Assembly: GCF_003114835.2 (NCBI RefSeq) | Contig: NZ_AP025028.1 | Coordinates: 2,012,001-2,076,000, forward strand | Length of the DNA: 64,000 bases | Direction of reading: 5' to 3' | From: Leptospira kobayashii | GTDB taxonomy: Bacteria > Spirochaetota > Leptospiria > Leptospirales > Leptospiraceae | Part shown: positions 36,269 to 44,236 of the stretch, one piece after another | Position numbering within the stretch: position 1 is the first letter of the stretch | Layout: each line of letters begins with the position of its first letter | Notes under the pieces: generated by a model | Database searches by the model: none | The model's input: only the letters and a program-made list of their open reading frames with translations | Told to the model about the DNA's origin: nothing | Program-made: the position numbers and the translations under genes

Positions 36269-37851
36269 GAAAATTTCTTTTTTTCCTAATCTTTATCCTA
36301 TTATTCGGATTTTTCGGACTCGCATCACAATCGATAGTTGGTGTGAAGCTCCAGGAACTTAGATTCGGAATTCTCAGAGACCAGTTGATGAATTATGAGT
36401 TATCTTCCCAAACTTTGCGGGAGAGGCTCAAACAAATGTTCCTTTCCAAAGATGATTATCTCCAGGAAGTAAAAGTGAATATCCTCGAATCCGGGATTAT
36501 GAACTCGGAAACAAAGGGTTTGGAATTGGAGATGAGCTGGAGGGATAAGTTCGGCCTTGCTGTGATCAATGCGGTTCGAGCTTTGAATTTTAAACCCTTT
36601 TTGGAACTGGAAGAACAACAGAAAACGATCATCAGGTTGCAATTTGCCTTTTATATGGAAAGAACCCGCAAGTTTTCCATATCCAGCAAAAAGTATGAAG
36701 AGCTGGAGGAGATTCTGGAAGGATCTCTTGCTGACGAGCTGGCATTTACATTACTTCACAACGGATATTGTTTGGTAATGATGGGAGAAAGGGAAAGAGC
36801 CTACGTTAAACTAAAGAAAGCAATCGACATCTTTCCCGGAACCCATTATGCCGAAAATGCGGAACTACTTATCAGTTTTTTACAGGAAGGTGATAAGAGA
36901 AAATTGGATTTGAAAACTTCCAATAAAAAACCGGAAGAACTGGCTTATTCCCTTTTTCAAGCGGGAGATTATGAAGAAACCTTGAAAACCCTCGAGTCTC
37001 TTCCTAAACTCACCAATGACCAATCCTATATCAAAGCCCGTTCCATGGAAGAATTGGGCAAAACTTCCAATGCGGTGAAGGAATACATCCAACTTGTTAA
37101 ACAAAAAGACAATAAGGAAGTTGCAATTCGCGCCAACAGACGACTCCTTCTCATCGGAAATTTTTACCAGGAAAACAAATCCCTGGTTGAATTCAGTAAG
37201 GGCGAAGCGGAAAAGTTAGGCGATGATAAGGCTGCGAAACAAATTGAAGAGGGTAAATCCTTAGTCTTAAAACCTATCATTATAGAAAAAATCCTAAAAG
37301 CGGAAACCGGAAAAACAGGCACGGAAGAGGCCAAAGAGCTGGCGGAAATCAAGGAAAACCTAAAAGACTCGTTGGAAGAATCCAAAGTTGAAACAAAAAA
37401 ACTACTCACCGTAGTAGAGGAAGAAAAAATCCCTATTCTGAAAGAAGAACTTCCCATAGAAGAAAAAAAAGAAGAGAAACAACCTGTCGAAGTAGTCAAG
37501 GTTGAAAAAAGAAAAATCCCGAATGTCGCCGTTGTAAGACCAGAAGAAAAAGGAAAACTGCAAGTTCGCCTAACGGATGGTAGAGTGATTGCTTGCGATT
37601 CTCTTCGCACGAACGGCAAAATCGCCAGTTTGAAATTAGGGGATTTCAGCTTGGAACTTCCGATTGAATTGATCAGCTCGGTTTTGACAACTGTTCCGAA
37701 GGGAGACAAAGGCCTTCTAGTGGAAGAAAAAGGAGGGAAATCTACGATATTTGACAAACTGGAGAGGAATAAAGAGGGGGAGTGGTTTAGCTCAAAGAAA
37801 CTGGAAACCAAAATCCAAGACTCGGAGCTAAAGGAAGTGAAAGTAAACTAA
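36265..37851 (+). CDS. Membrane-anchored TPR protein coupled to the PP2C phosphatase
   Basis: A 528-residue protein with an N-terminal signal/anchor (about 3-23) and helical repeats of TPR type (about 130-330; for example ELAFTLLHNGYCLVMMGERERAYVKLKKAI and ELAYSLFQAGDYEETLKTL). A Lys/Glu-rich linker (about 345-415) leads to a C-terminal beta segment (QVRLTDGRVIACDSL through PIELISSVL) resembling the LSm-like piece of the protein encoded at 33609. The four-base ATGA overlap with the phosphatase gene suggests a working pair. If exported, the TPR part would sit in the periplasm near the phosphatase sensor domain. I know of no named homologue. Confidence 0.68.
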   Translation: MRKFLFFLIFILLFGFFGLASQSIVGVKLQELRFGILRDQLMNYELSSQTLRERLKQMFLSKDDYLQEVKVNILESGIMNSETKGLELEMSWRDKFGLAVINAVRALNFKPFLELEEQQKTIIRLQFAFYMERTRKFSISSKKYEELEEILEGSLADELAFTLLHNGYCLVMMGERERAYVKLKKAIDIFPGTHYAENAELLISFLQEGDKRKLDLKTSNKKPEELAYSLFQAGDYEETLKTLESLPKLTNDQSYIKARSMEELGKTSNAVKEYIQLVKQKDNKEVAIRANRRLLLIGNFYQENKSLVEFSKGEAEKLGDDKAAKQIEEGKSLVLKPIIIEKILKAETGKTGTEEAKELAEIKENLKDSLEESKVETKKLLTVVEEEKIPILKEELPIEEKKEEKQPVEVVKVEKRKIPNVAVVRPEEKGKLQVRLTDGRVIACDSLRTNGKIASLKLGDFSLELPIELISSVLTTVPKGDKGLLVEEKGGKSTIFDKLERNKEGEWFSSKKLETKIQDSELKEVKVN

Positions 37852-37857
37852 GAAGGC

Positions 37858-38181
37858 TTAAGGAAGGTCGCCTTCTCCATTCAAAATAGTAAAAAACTTA
37901 TCCAAACTGGACAATTTCAAAATCACCATAACGTCTTGGCTGACATTGAGTAGGAAAAAAGTTCCTTCTTCTGATTTAAGCTTTTTTTGTAGATTTGCAA
38001 GAAGCGCAATACCGGAAGAATCCAACAATTTGATATTCACCATATCAATGGCAACTGACTCTGCGCCATCATCTATGATTTTATGAAGCTCTTTTTTAAG
38101 CGCTGGGGCTGAATAAATATCGAGGGAACCTTCTAAAGTAACGACTGTATGATTTTTAACTTGTTTTGTTGTGAAATTCAT
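37858..38181 (-). CDS. STAS-domain anti-sigma factor antagonist
   Basis: A 107-residue single-domain STAS protein, the RsbV/SpoIIAA type. MNFTTKQVKNHTVVTLEGSLDIYSAPALK gives the first strands and VNIKLLDSSGIALL the conserved loop with the phosphorylatable serine. In partner switching, the unphosphorylated form binds the anti-sigma kinase; PP2C phosphatases such as those at 7138 and 34739 remove the phosphate. The start is taken at the ATG with AGGAAG five bases upstream; a longer frame exists but lacks a ribosome site. It converges on the phosphatase-TPR operon with six bases between the stops. The kinase partner is not in the window. Confidence 0.88.
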   Translation of the reverse strand: MNFTTKQVKNHTVVTLEGSLDIYSAPALKKELHKIIDDGAESVAIDMVNIKLLDSSGIALLANLQKKLKSEEGTFFLLNVSQDVMVILKLSSLDKFFTILNGEGDLP

Positions 38182-38288
38182 TGAACTTCCTGCTAGCTTT
38201 ATTAGTCTCGTCAACCATCCTAAATTTGTAAAGACTTTTTGTACGAAACCGCAAGGAGATGGCTCACCTTTCGAGATTAGGTATTTGA

Positions 38289-38468
38289 CTAAGTTTTTAA
38301 TTTCTTTAGAATTTCAGTGAGAGCTTGGTTATAACCATCAAACCCTCCCTTATCATAATCGTTCAAATCACGATAATCCAAGTGAGCGATATCCTGGAGC
38401 ATTCTTTTCAGTTCATTTTCCAGATAAGCTTTCTTCAGATAGATTGAATCAAAAGATTTCGGGTGCAC
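38289..38468 (-). CDS. Small 59-residue protein, uncharacterised
   Basis: A short reverse-strand frame from GTG (38468) to TAG that reads like a real protein: VHPKSFDSIYLKKAYLENEL, then KRMLQDIAHLDYRDLNDYDK and a GGFDGYNQALTEILKKLKT ending. It is amphipathic and helical, with codon use like its neighbours. A frame-blocking TAA lies two codons before the GTG, so this is the only canonical start except an internal ATG at codon 24. A promoter-like pair sits immediately upstream. I do not recognise a family. The stretch from 38182 to 38566 otherwise has no gene. Confidence 0.5.
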   Translation of the reverse strand: MHPKSFDSIYLKKAYLENELKRMLQDIAHLDYRDLNDYDKGGFDGYNQALTEILKKLKT

Positions 38469-38471
38469 GGT

Positions 38472-38500
38472 ATATTAGATGTAAATTTTCAAAAAATCAA
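38472..38500 (-). promoter_or_regulatory. Promoter-like elements before the small protein gene
   Basis: On the reverse strand TTGATT (38495-38500), a 17-base spacer and TAATAT (38472-38477). The -10 ends three bases before the GTG at 38468, so a transcript from it would be leaderless or would begin inside the first codons. The start or the promoter may therefore be misassigned. Confidence 0.35.
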
Positions 38501-38566
38501 AACGTTTTCCAGTAGAATTTTAATCTTAAGGTTGATTCTAATCGATAAATTTTATCTTATTAGGAT

Positions 38567-40663
38567 ATGGGAAGCCCACTCAGTCTGCTCGTTGTCGAGT
38601 CAGACACTCAAGAAGTATACCGGCTGATTCGAGAGATCAAAACACACGGCTTTTCCCCACTTTACCAGGTAGTCTCATCTTGGAAGGATTGGGAGGAGAG
38701 GGTGGTCGAAGAAGACTGGGATGCCATAGTCTGTAGCATGGATTGGCAGGACGGAAAAACGGCTCAGGATCTGCTAGCCGACCTTAGACAAAAAAACCTG
38801 GATATTCCTTTCATTGTAGTCGCGAAAGACAGTGTGTTGAACAACGCACTTCAGGTTATGCGAGCGGGAGCCGCCGATATCATAGAACATTCCAGTTTGT
38901 TTCGACTCCCTCTGGTCTTGGAAAGAGAAAGAAGAGAGCTTGTTTACAGACGGGAAAAAGAAATCACAACGAACTATCTAGGCGAGTCTTTACGGGAAAT
39001 TCAATTCCAAAAATTCGCACTGGATCAAGCGACGATCGTTTCTATAACAGATGCAAGCGGAATCATCACTTATGTGAATGAAAAATTTTCCTCAGTATCG
39101 GGTTATCATAAAGAGGAACTGATCGGCCAGTCCCATCGGATTCTAAAGTCGGATGATAAAACTTTGGAAGAATGGAAAGAGATGTGGGAGGTGATTCAAA
39201 AAGGCAAAGTATGGAGAGGGGAAATCAGAAATATCAAAAAGGACGGTAACTTCTTTTGGGTAGATACTACAATTGTGCCTTTTTCCGCCCCGGACGGATC
39301 CATCTTTCAATACATTGCCATTCATCATGATATCACGAACCGTAAACTCGCGGAAGACCAACTAACGCACGATGCATTCTATGATAGCCTGACTGGTTTG
39401 CCCAACAGAGCTCTCTTTTTGGCCAGAATCGAACAAAGAATTTCCGAATACAATTTAAACTCGAAAGGATTTCCTATAGTTGTTTCCGTAAATATAGATA
39501 ATTTCAAACGGATCAACAACTCCTTGGGAAACGAATCCGGCGATGATATTCTTCGTATCTATGCGAAAAGAATAGTATCCGTCTCCGGGGGTAATGCAAC
39601 AGTCACAAGGCTCGGCGCGGATACGTTTGCCGTACTTGTTGTGGATTTTCTATCATTGAATGAAGCAAATGATTTTGCAAATAAGCTCTTGGACTATCTG
39701 AAGGAAATCATTCCTTATAACGGGTATGAGATTTATCTGACGGCTTCTTCCGGGATTGCCGCATTCGGTATGGCTGGAAAAGAAGCGGAAGAAATTTTGA
39801 AGAATGCGGAAATTGCAATGTTTCATTCCAAAGAAAGTAAAATCGGAACCGTTTCCAACTTTTCCCAAACTATGCAGGAAAAAATCCATTACCAATTGGA
39901 GATACAAAACGATTTAAAAAAAGCGATCGAAAGAAATGAATTTGTAGTTTATTACCAACCGATTTACGATTTGAAAGAAAAAGAAATTGGGCATTGGGAA
40001 GCATTGGTTCGTTGGAAACATCCCAAAAAAGGGCTGGTTCCTCCCGTTGATTTCATTCCGATGGCGGAAGATTCGGGCCTCATCGTCCCTCTCACCAAAT
40101 ACGTATTAGACGACTCATGTTTATTCGTAAATGAAGTTTCATTTGTGACGGAAAAAGTTTCGGTCGCGATCAATCTATCGGCGGAAGTTTTCCAGCATCA
40201 GAATATATTCCATTGGATCGTGGATGTTCATAATAAAACGGGAATTCCATTCACTTCTTTGCAAGTGGAAATAACCGAAAGTCTTGCAATGAAAAATATG
40301 AACGAAACCATACCCATCCTTTCTAATCTGAGGGATTTGGGAGTGAAAATCGCTTTGGATGATTTTGGAACCGGATTTTCTTCCCTTTCTTATTTGGAAA
40401 AACTTCCACTTTCCACAGTAAAAATGGATAAATCGTTTTTGAATAATGTCGTCCCGGGCTCCAAGGAGGCATTACTGTTGATTTCCATCATTCATATGGC
40501 GCATGATTTGGGATTGAAAGTAATTGCGGAAGGAGTGGAAGACAAAATCCAATTTGATTTACTTGCGGATTATAAATGCGATATGATACAAGGGTATTTG
40601 ATTGCAAAGCCGATGGCATTGCAAGAAGCCAAAGAATTCGTGAAAGACTTTAAACCCATATAG
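38567..40663 (+). CDS. REC-PAS-GGDEF-EAL cyclic-di-GMP protein with degenerate REC and GGDEF
   Basis: A soluble 698-residue protein. The receiver-like domain (about 5-120) lacks key residues: the phosphoacceptor position in DAIVCSMDW is Ser57, and the conserved Lys is His108. A PAS domain follows (about 150-265, ending YIAIHHDITNRK). The GGDEF domain (about 275-430) has LGADTF in place of G-G-D/E-E-F and should not make cyclic-di-GMP. The EAL domain (about 445-695) is complete: EALVRWKHP, ITES, DDFGTGFSSL, KMDKSF and EGVED. Expected activity: cyclic-di-GMP phosphodiesterase under PAS and pseudo-receiver control. An AGGAT ribosome site is close to the ATG. Confidence 0.9.
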   Translation: MGSPLSLLVVESDTQEVYRLIREIKTHGFSPLYQVVSSWKDWEERVVEEDWDAIVCSMDWQDGKTAQDLLADLRQKNLDIPFIVVAKDSVLNNALQVMRAGAADIIEHSSLFRLPLVLERERRELVYRREKEITTNYLGESLREIQFQKFALDQATIVSITDASGIITYVNEKFSSVSGYHKEELIGQSHRILKSDDKTLEEWKEMWEVIQKGKVWRGEIRNIKKDGNFFWVDTTIVPFSAPDGSIFQYIAIHHDITNRKLAEDQLTHDAFYDSLTGLPNRALFLARIEQRISEYNLNSKGFPIVVSVNIDNFKRINNSLGNESGDDILRIYAKRIVSVSGGNATVTRLGADTFAVLVVDFLSLNEANDFANKLLDYLKEIIPYNGYEIYLTASSGIAAFGMAGKEAEEILKNAEIAMFHSKESKIGTVSNFSQTMQEKIHYQLEIQNDLKKAIERNEFVVYYQPIYDLKEKEIGHWEALVRWKHPKKGLVPPVDFIPMAEDSGLIVPLTKYVLDDSCLFVNEVSFVTEKVSVAINLSAEVFQHQNIFHWIVDVHNKTGIPFTSLQVEITESLAMKNMNETIPILSNLRDLGVKIALDDFGTGFSSLSYLEKLPLSTVKMDKSFLNNVVPGSKEALLLISIIHMAHDLGLKVIAEGVEDKIQFDLLADYKCDMIQGYLIAKPMALQEAKEFVKDFKPI

Positions 40664-40697
40664 GCTGAATTAAAAAACAAAATAAAGAAGAGAGAGT

Positions 40698-41477
40698 ATG
40701 AACTATAAAAACCTATTTTATTCCGCTACGGTTATTTTCGCACTAAGTTGCCAAACTTCGCCGACAGGCAGAAAACAACTGTTACTCGTTAAGGACCCCG
40801 ATATGAACACGATGGGAGTTCAAGCATTTGAAGAAATGAAAAAGAAAACTCCCATCGATACGGGAGAGGCCGTCAATCGTTACGTGAATTGCATCGTTAA
40901 TGCGGAATTGCAGGTGACTGAAGACGACACCGGTGTGGAATCCTGGGAAGTGGTTGTTTTTCGGGACAGCACTCCGAATGCATTCGCGTTACCTGGTGGA
41001 AAAATAGGTGTGCACACTGGTATTTTGCCAGTGGCAAAAACGGCCGACCAGTTAGCAGCTGTTTTAGGACATGAAATCGGTCACGTGATCGCAAGGCACG
41101 GGAATGAAAGAGTTTCTCAAAACCAAATCGCCGGCGGGGCGCAATCCATTGTGAAAGCATTGGGAAAAGACCAGGCGGCGGGAGTACTTGGAGCGGGGAT
41201 GCAGTATGGTGTTCTGTTACCGTTTTCAAGAACGCATGAATCCGAAGCTGATATCATTGGACTCGATATCATGTCAAAATCGGGTTTTGATCCGAAAGAA
41301 AGCGTTACCTTATGGAAGAATATGAGCGCACTGGGAGGAAGTAAAACAAACGAATTTCTTTCCACTCATCCTTCCGATGAAACGAGAATCAAACAGCTGA
41401 ATGAAAAAATGTCCGAGTCTTTGCAGAAATACCAGATAGCAAAGTCGAGTGGAAAACAACCGAATTGTAAATTGTAA
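40698..41477 (+). CDS. M48-family metalloprotease, predicted lipoprotein
   Basis: A 259-residue periplasmic protease of the YggG/LoiP-BepA-like group. The signal peptide ends ALSC, a lipobox, so the protein should be anchored by Cys18. Zinc site: HEIGHVIARH near 120 with the third ligand in SRTHESEADIIGL near 180; the G-G-K-I-G-V-H-T-G strand before it is typical. Likely role: quality control of outer-membrane or lipoproteins. It stands 35 bases after the EAL gene and is followed by a strong hairpin shared with the convergent MORN gene. Confidence 0.88.
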   Translation: MNYKNLFYSATVIFALSCQTSPTGRKQLLLVKDPDMNTMGVQAFEEMKKKTPIDTGEAVNRYVNCIVNAELQVTEDDTGVESWEVVVFRDSTPNAFALPGGKIGVHTGILPVAKTADQLAAVLGHEIGHVIARHGNERVSQNQIAGGAQSIVKALGKDQAAGVLGAGMQYGVLLPFSRTHESEADIIGLDIMSKSGFDPKESVTLWKNMSALGGSKTNEFLSTHPSDETRIKQLNEKMSESLQKYQIAKSSGKQPNCKL

Positions 41478-41489
41478 AAGATGAAATCA

Positions 41490-41515
41490 CCTTTCCCGAG
41501 AATCTTCGGGAAAGG
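41490..41515. terminator. Bidirectional terminator-like hairpin between convergent genes
   Basis: CCTTTCCCGA and TCGGGAAAGG form a perfect 10-base-pair stem with a six-base loop (GAATCT), 13 bases after the M48 stop and 18 bases from the MORN stop. T-runs are modest on both sides. Its position between convergent stops supports a terminator. Confidence 0.65.
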
Positions 41516-41532
41516 GCCTAAGGGATCTTAGT

Positions 41533-42099
41533 TTATTCGCAAAGAAGTTTTCTTGCTTGTACTTTGCAATTGCGAGGCTTTCCGTCCTCGATCAGAGTTC
41601 CAGTTCCTTCCATCCCATCGTTGGTAAAATCACCATTCAACGATTTGCCATCTTTGAAATTGTAAGTTCCTTTTCCGTTGATGCCTCCGTCTTTGAATTC
41701 TCCGACGTATTTGTCTCCGTTTTTGAATTGGTATTCTCCGGGACCTGATCTTTTGTCTTCTTTGTAAATGCCAGAGAATTTTTCTCCGTCGGTATAAACA
41801 AAATTACCTTGTCCTTCTCGTTGGTCGTTTTTGAAAGAACCTTGGTAAATATCACCGTTCTCGTAGATGTATTTTCCGATTCCGTTGACGCAATCTCCTT
41901 CCACACAGCCGAACTTCTTTTCATTCGAGTCTTGTTTGTTTGGATCTTGTACATCTATGTTTTCAACACTTCGGTTGGATTGTTCCGTGCCTTCTTTGTT
42001 TGCCTCTCCCTCTTTGGGAGTAGAAGAACAAGAAATGAAATAAAAAAAAGAACCGAAAATAAGTAGTGATAATGTCCTCTTCCAAGAGAGTGATTTCAT
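41533..42099 (-). CDS. MORN-repeat lipoprotein
   Basis: A 188-residue lipoprotein. The start is set at the ATG with a strong GGAGG five bases upstream; the frame extends 17 codons further but overlaps the helicase gene. The signal ends FISCSS, so the cysteine near residue 24 is the lipid site. An Asn/Glu/Lys-rich spacer leads to about five MORN repeats of the form G-x-x-Y-x-G-x-F-x-N/D-G (for example YENGDIYQGSFKNDQREGQG and FKNGDKYVGEFKDGGINGKG). MORN repeats bind lipids or act as structural beta ladders. Function unknown; likely on the inner face of the outer membrane or the cell surface. Confidence 0.82.
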   Translation of the reverse strand: MKSLSWKRTLSLLIFGSFFYFISCSSTPKEGEANKEGTEQSNRSVENIDVQDPNKQDSNEKKFGCVEGDCVNGIGKYIYENGDIYQGSFKNDQREGQGNFVYTDGEKFSGIYKEDKRSGPGEYQFKNGDKYVGEFKDGGINGKGTYNFKDGKSLNGDFTNDGMEGTGTLIEDGKPRNCKVQARKLLCE

Positions 42100-42146
42100 G
42101 AAAACCTCCGAACTATCCAATATTGGACTTAAAAAAAAATAGAAAA

Positions 42147-44168
42147 TCAATTCAAAAAGTAATTTTGAATGTCCTGAAATCGGCCTTGTTTTTGTATATT
42201 TTCCGACTTGATTGCATCGGAAGATTTATCGTATTCTCTTGTTTCGACCAATTCATCCAAGTTTTCCAATTCGGATAAAAATCGCGTAACAGATTGAAAT
42301 TGAATGTTTTTTTTCTCCAACTGAAGAGGGGCGGTAAGATAAAGCTCTTCTTTGGCGCGAGTGATTCCCACATAGAACAGCCTTCTTTCTTCTTCCAAAT
42401 CCTCCACAGTACGAATCCAATTCGAAGGAAGTTGGCCCTCCAGTAGATGCACAAAATATACGATTTTCCATTCCAATCCTTTCGCGGAATGAACCGTACT
42501 AACCGTAACATATCCCTCTTCTTCGCGATCTTTGTCCGGAGAATCTAACAAAGATTCCGTTGTCTCCAGACTTAGGAAACCCAAATAATCGGAAAGCTCG
42601 GAATATTCTTTGGTGAGTAAATGCAAAGATTCCAAATCATCAGATCTTTTTTTGGCATCATCGTAAATTTGTTCCAAGAGGGGAAGGTAGTATTCCAAAA
42701 TACTTTCCAACGCTTTCGAAGGAGAAATAGGTCCGTCTTTACCGATCCCGTGCAAAAGATCCAATAATTTTGAAATATTCGATTTTGCTTCGTTTTGAAA
42801 ACCGATCCAAAAGGATTCTTCTTTCCAGAAAAGATTTTCCAATTCAAGAGAATCCTTTTGTAAAAGACTTAAAAACAGACTGGTTTGTTTGGGACCGACT
42901 CCGGGCTCAAGATTCAAGATACGATTCCAGGAAAGCCAGTCTTTCGCATTGACCAGAATTTTCAGATAAGAAATCACATCTTTGATATGGGATTGTTCCA
43001 AAAACTTTCTACCGCCAAACTTACGATAGGGAATACCCTTATGATTCAACTCAAGTTCGATCAAGTTAGCATGCCATCCGGAACGAACCAATATGGAAAT
43101 ATCCTTAAACGCGATTCCTGATTCATTTTGTTCCAGAATCTTTTCAGAGATGAAAGTCGCTTCCTTTTCCGCTGTAGTCAATTTCATAAAAACAGGTTTT
43201 TTAGAAGTGGTTTTTTTGTTCGTATAAAGGTTCTTATCGTATTTTTCAACAAACTTGGATAAGGCGGAATTCGCCAGATGTAAAATAGGGGAGGAGCTTC
43301 TGTAATTTTCTTCCAAAGTGATTTTTTTGGTATTCGGGAATATTTTCGGAAAATCGAGGATATTGCGGACGTTCGCCCCTCTGAATCCGTAGATACATTG
43401 GGCATCATCACCTACAACCATTATGTTTTCGTGGATGCTTGCGAGCAAACAGGCAATATGTGCCTGAATCTTGTTTGTGTCCTGGTATTCATCTACAAGA
43501 ACATGTTTGTATACGCCGGATAGATACTTTCGAATATTCTCATTTTCTACCAAAATTTGTTTCGTAAGTCCTAATAAATCGTCGAAATCCACCGACTGGT
43601 TTTGTATTTTCAGGGATTCGTATTTTTCTTTGATTGTTTGGATCTCTTTGATTTGCGATAAGAATTGGGCATAATCCTTCGTTAGAATTTTTTCTATAGA
43701 AGTTTGATTGTTGAAGGAAGAAGAAAATATTTCATGAAGCGTTTCTTTTTTAGGAAAACGTTTTGTCTGTTTTTGCATTAAAACGGAATCGCGAGCCATG
43801 CCTGTTAGTTGGATGGCATCCTCTTCGTCAAGAATCGAAAAATTCGGTGAATGTCCCAGTACCTGAATGTATTTTCTGAGGAAAAGATGGCAAAATGAAT
43901 GAAAAGTTCCTCCCGTCACCGAATTCATCCGGGTGTCGAGCAAAGCCGAGGCTCTCTGCAACATCTCCTTTGCAGCTCGCCTTGTGAATGTTAGAAGCAA
44001 TAAGGATCTGGGGTCTTCTCCCGAATTGACCAAATGAAGAAGACGATGCACCAAAGTATTTGTTTTGCCGGTTCCCGCTCCTGCAATGACTAGTACGGGT
44101 GAACCGGTCCAAAGAACCGCTTCTTTTTGAGCGGAATTCAATGTGGTCTCTTTTTTCACTGGTATCAT
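42147..44168 (-). CDS. UvrD/Rep-family (SF1) DNA helicase
   Basis: A 673-residue superfamily 1A helicase, 3'-to-5'. Motif Q/I region LNSAQKEAVLWTGSPVLVIAGAGTGKTNTL near 10-37, Ia TFTRRAAKEM, II VDEYQDTN near 220, III GDDAQCIYGFRGA, IV ENYRSS, V TVSTVHSAKGLEWKIV and VI FYVGITRAKEELYLTAP. Length matches Rep/PcrA/UvrD, without nuclease domain. Which of these roles it fills (repair, replication restart) cannot be told. Divergent from the REC-kinase gene; its leader is short, with no clear ribosome site before the ATG at 44168. Confidence 0.9.
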   Translation of the reverse strand: MIPVKKETTLNSAQKEAVLWTGSPVLVIAGAGTGKTNTLVHRLLHLVNSGEDPRSLLLLTFTRRAAKEMLQRASALLDTRMNSVTGGTFHSFCHLFLRKYIQVLGHSPNFSILDEEDAIQLTGMARDSVLMQKQTKRFPKKETLHEIFSSSFNNQTSIEKILTKDYAQFLSQIKEIQTIKEKYESLKIQNQSVDFDDLLGLTKQILVENENIRKYLSGVYKHVLVDEYQDTNKIQAHIACLLASIHENIMVVGDDAQCIYGFRGANVRNILDFPKIFPNTKKITLEENYRSSSPILHLANSALSKFVEKYDKNLYTNKKTTSKKPVFMKLTTAEKEATFISEKILEQNESGIAFKDISILVRSGWHANLIELELNHKGIPYRKFGGRKFLEQSHIKDVISYLKILVNAKDWLSWNRILNLEPGVGPKQTSLFLSLLQKDSLELENLFWKEESFWIGFQNEAKSNISKLLDLLHGIGKDGPISPSKALESILEYYLPLLEQIYDDAKKRSDDLESLHLLTKEYSELSDYLGFLSLETTESLLDSPDKDREEEGYVTVSTVHSAKGLEWKIVYFVHLLEGQLPSNWIRTVEDLEEERRLFYVGITRAKEELYLTAPLQLEKKNIQFQSVTRFLSELENLDELVETREYDKSSDAIKSENIQKQGRFQDIQNYFLN

Positions 44169-44187
44169 GTTTTTATTTTTGATTCGA

Positions 44188-44217
44188 TTGACAAACTAGA
44201 AAAATCGGACCTAGATA
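44188..44217 (+). promoter_or_regulatory. Promoter of the REC-histidine kinase gene
   Basis: A perfect TTGACA (44188-44193), an 18-base spacer and TAGATA (44212-44217). The transcript would begin about 13 bases before the ATG at 44237, in a stretch with no Shine-Dalgarno. Confidence 0.5.
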
Positions 44218-44236
44218 AAATGCTCCCCTTAATTCT

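Noticed and set aside
37164..37811. 215-codon reverse frame over the TPR protein gene
   Set aside because: Ser/Phe/Thr-rich translation opposite a Lys/Glu-rich sequence, the usual antisense artefact; no domain seen.
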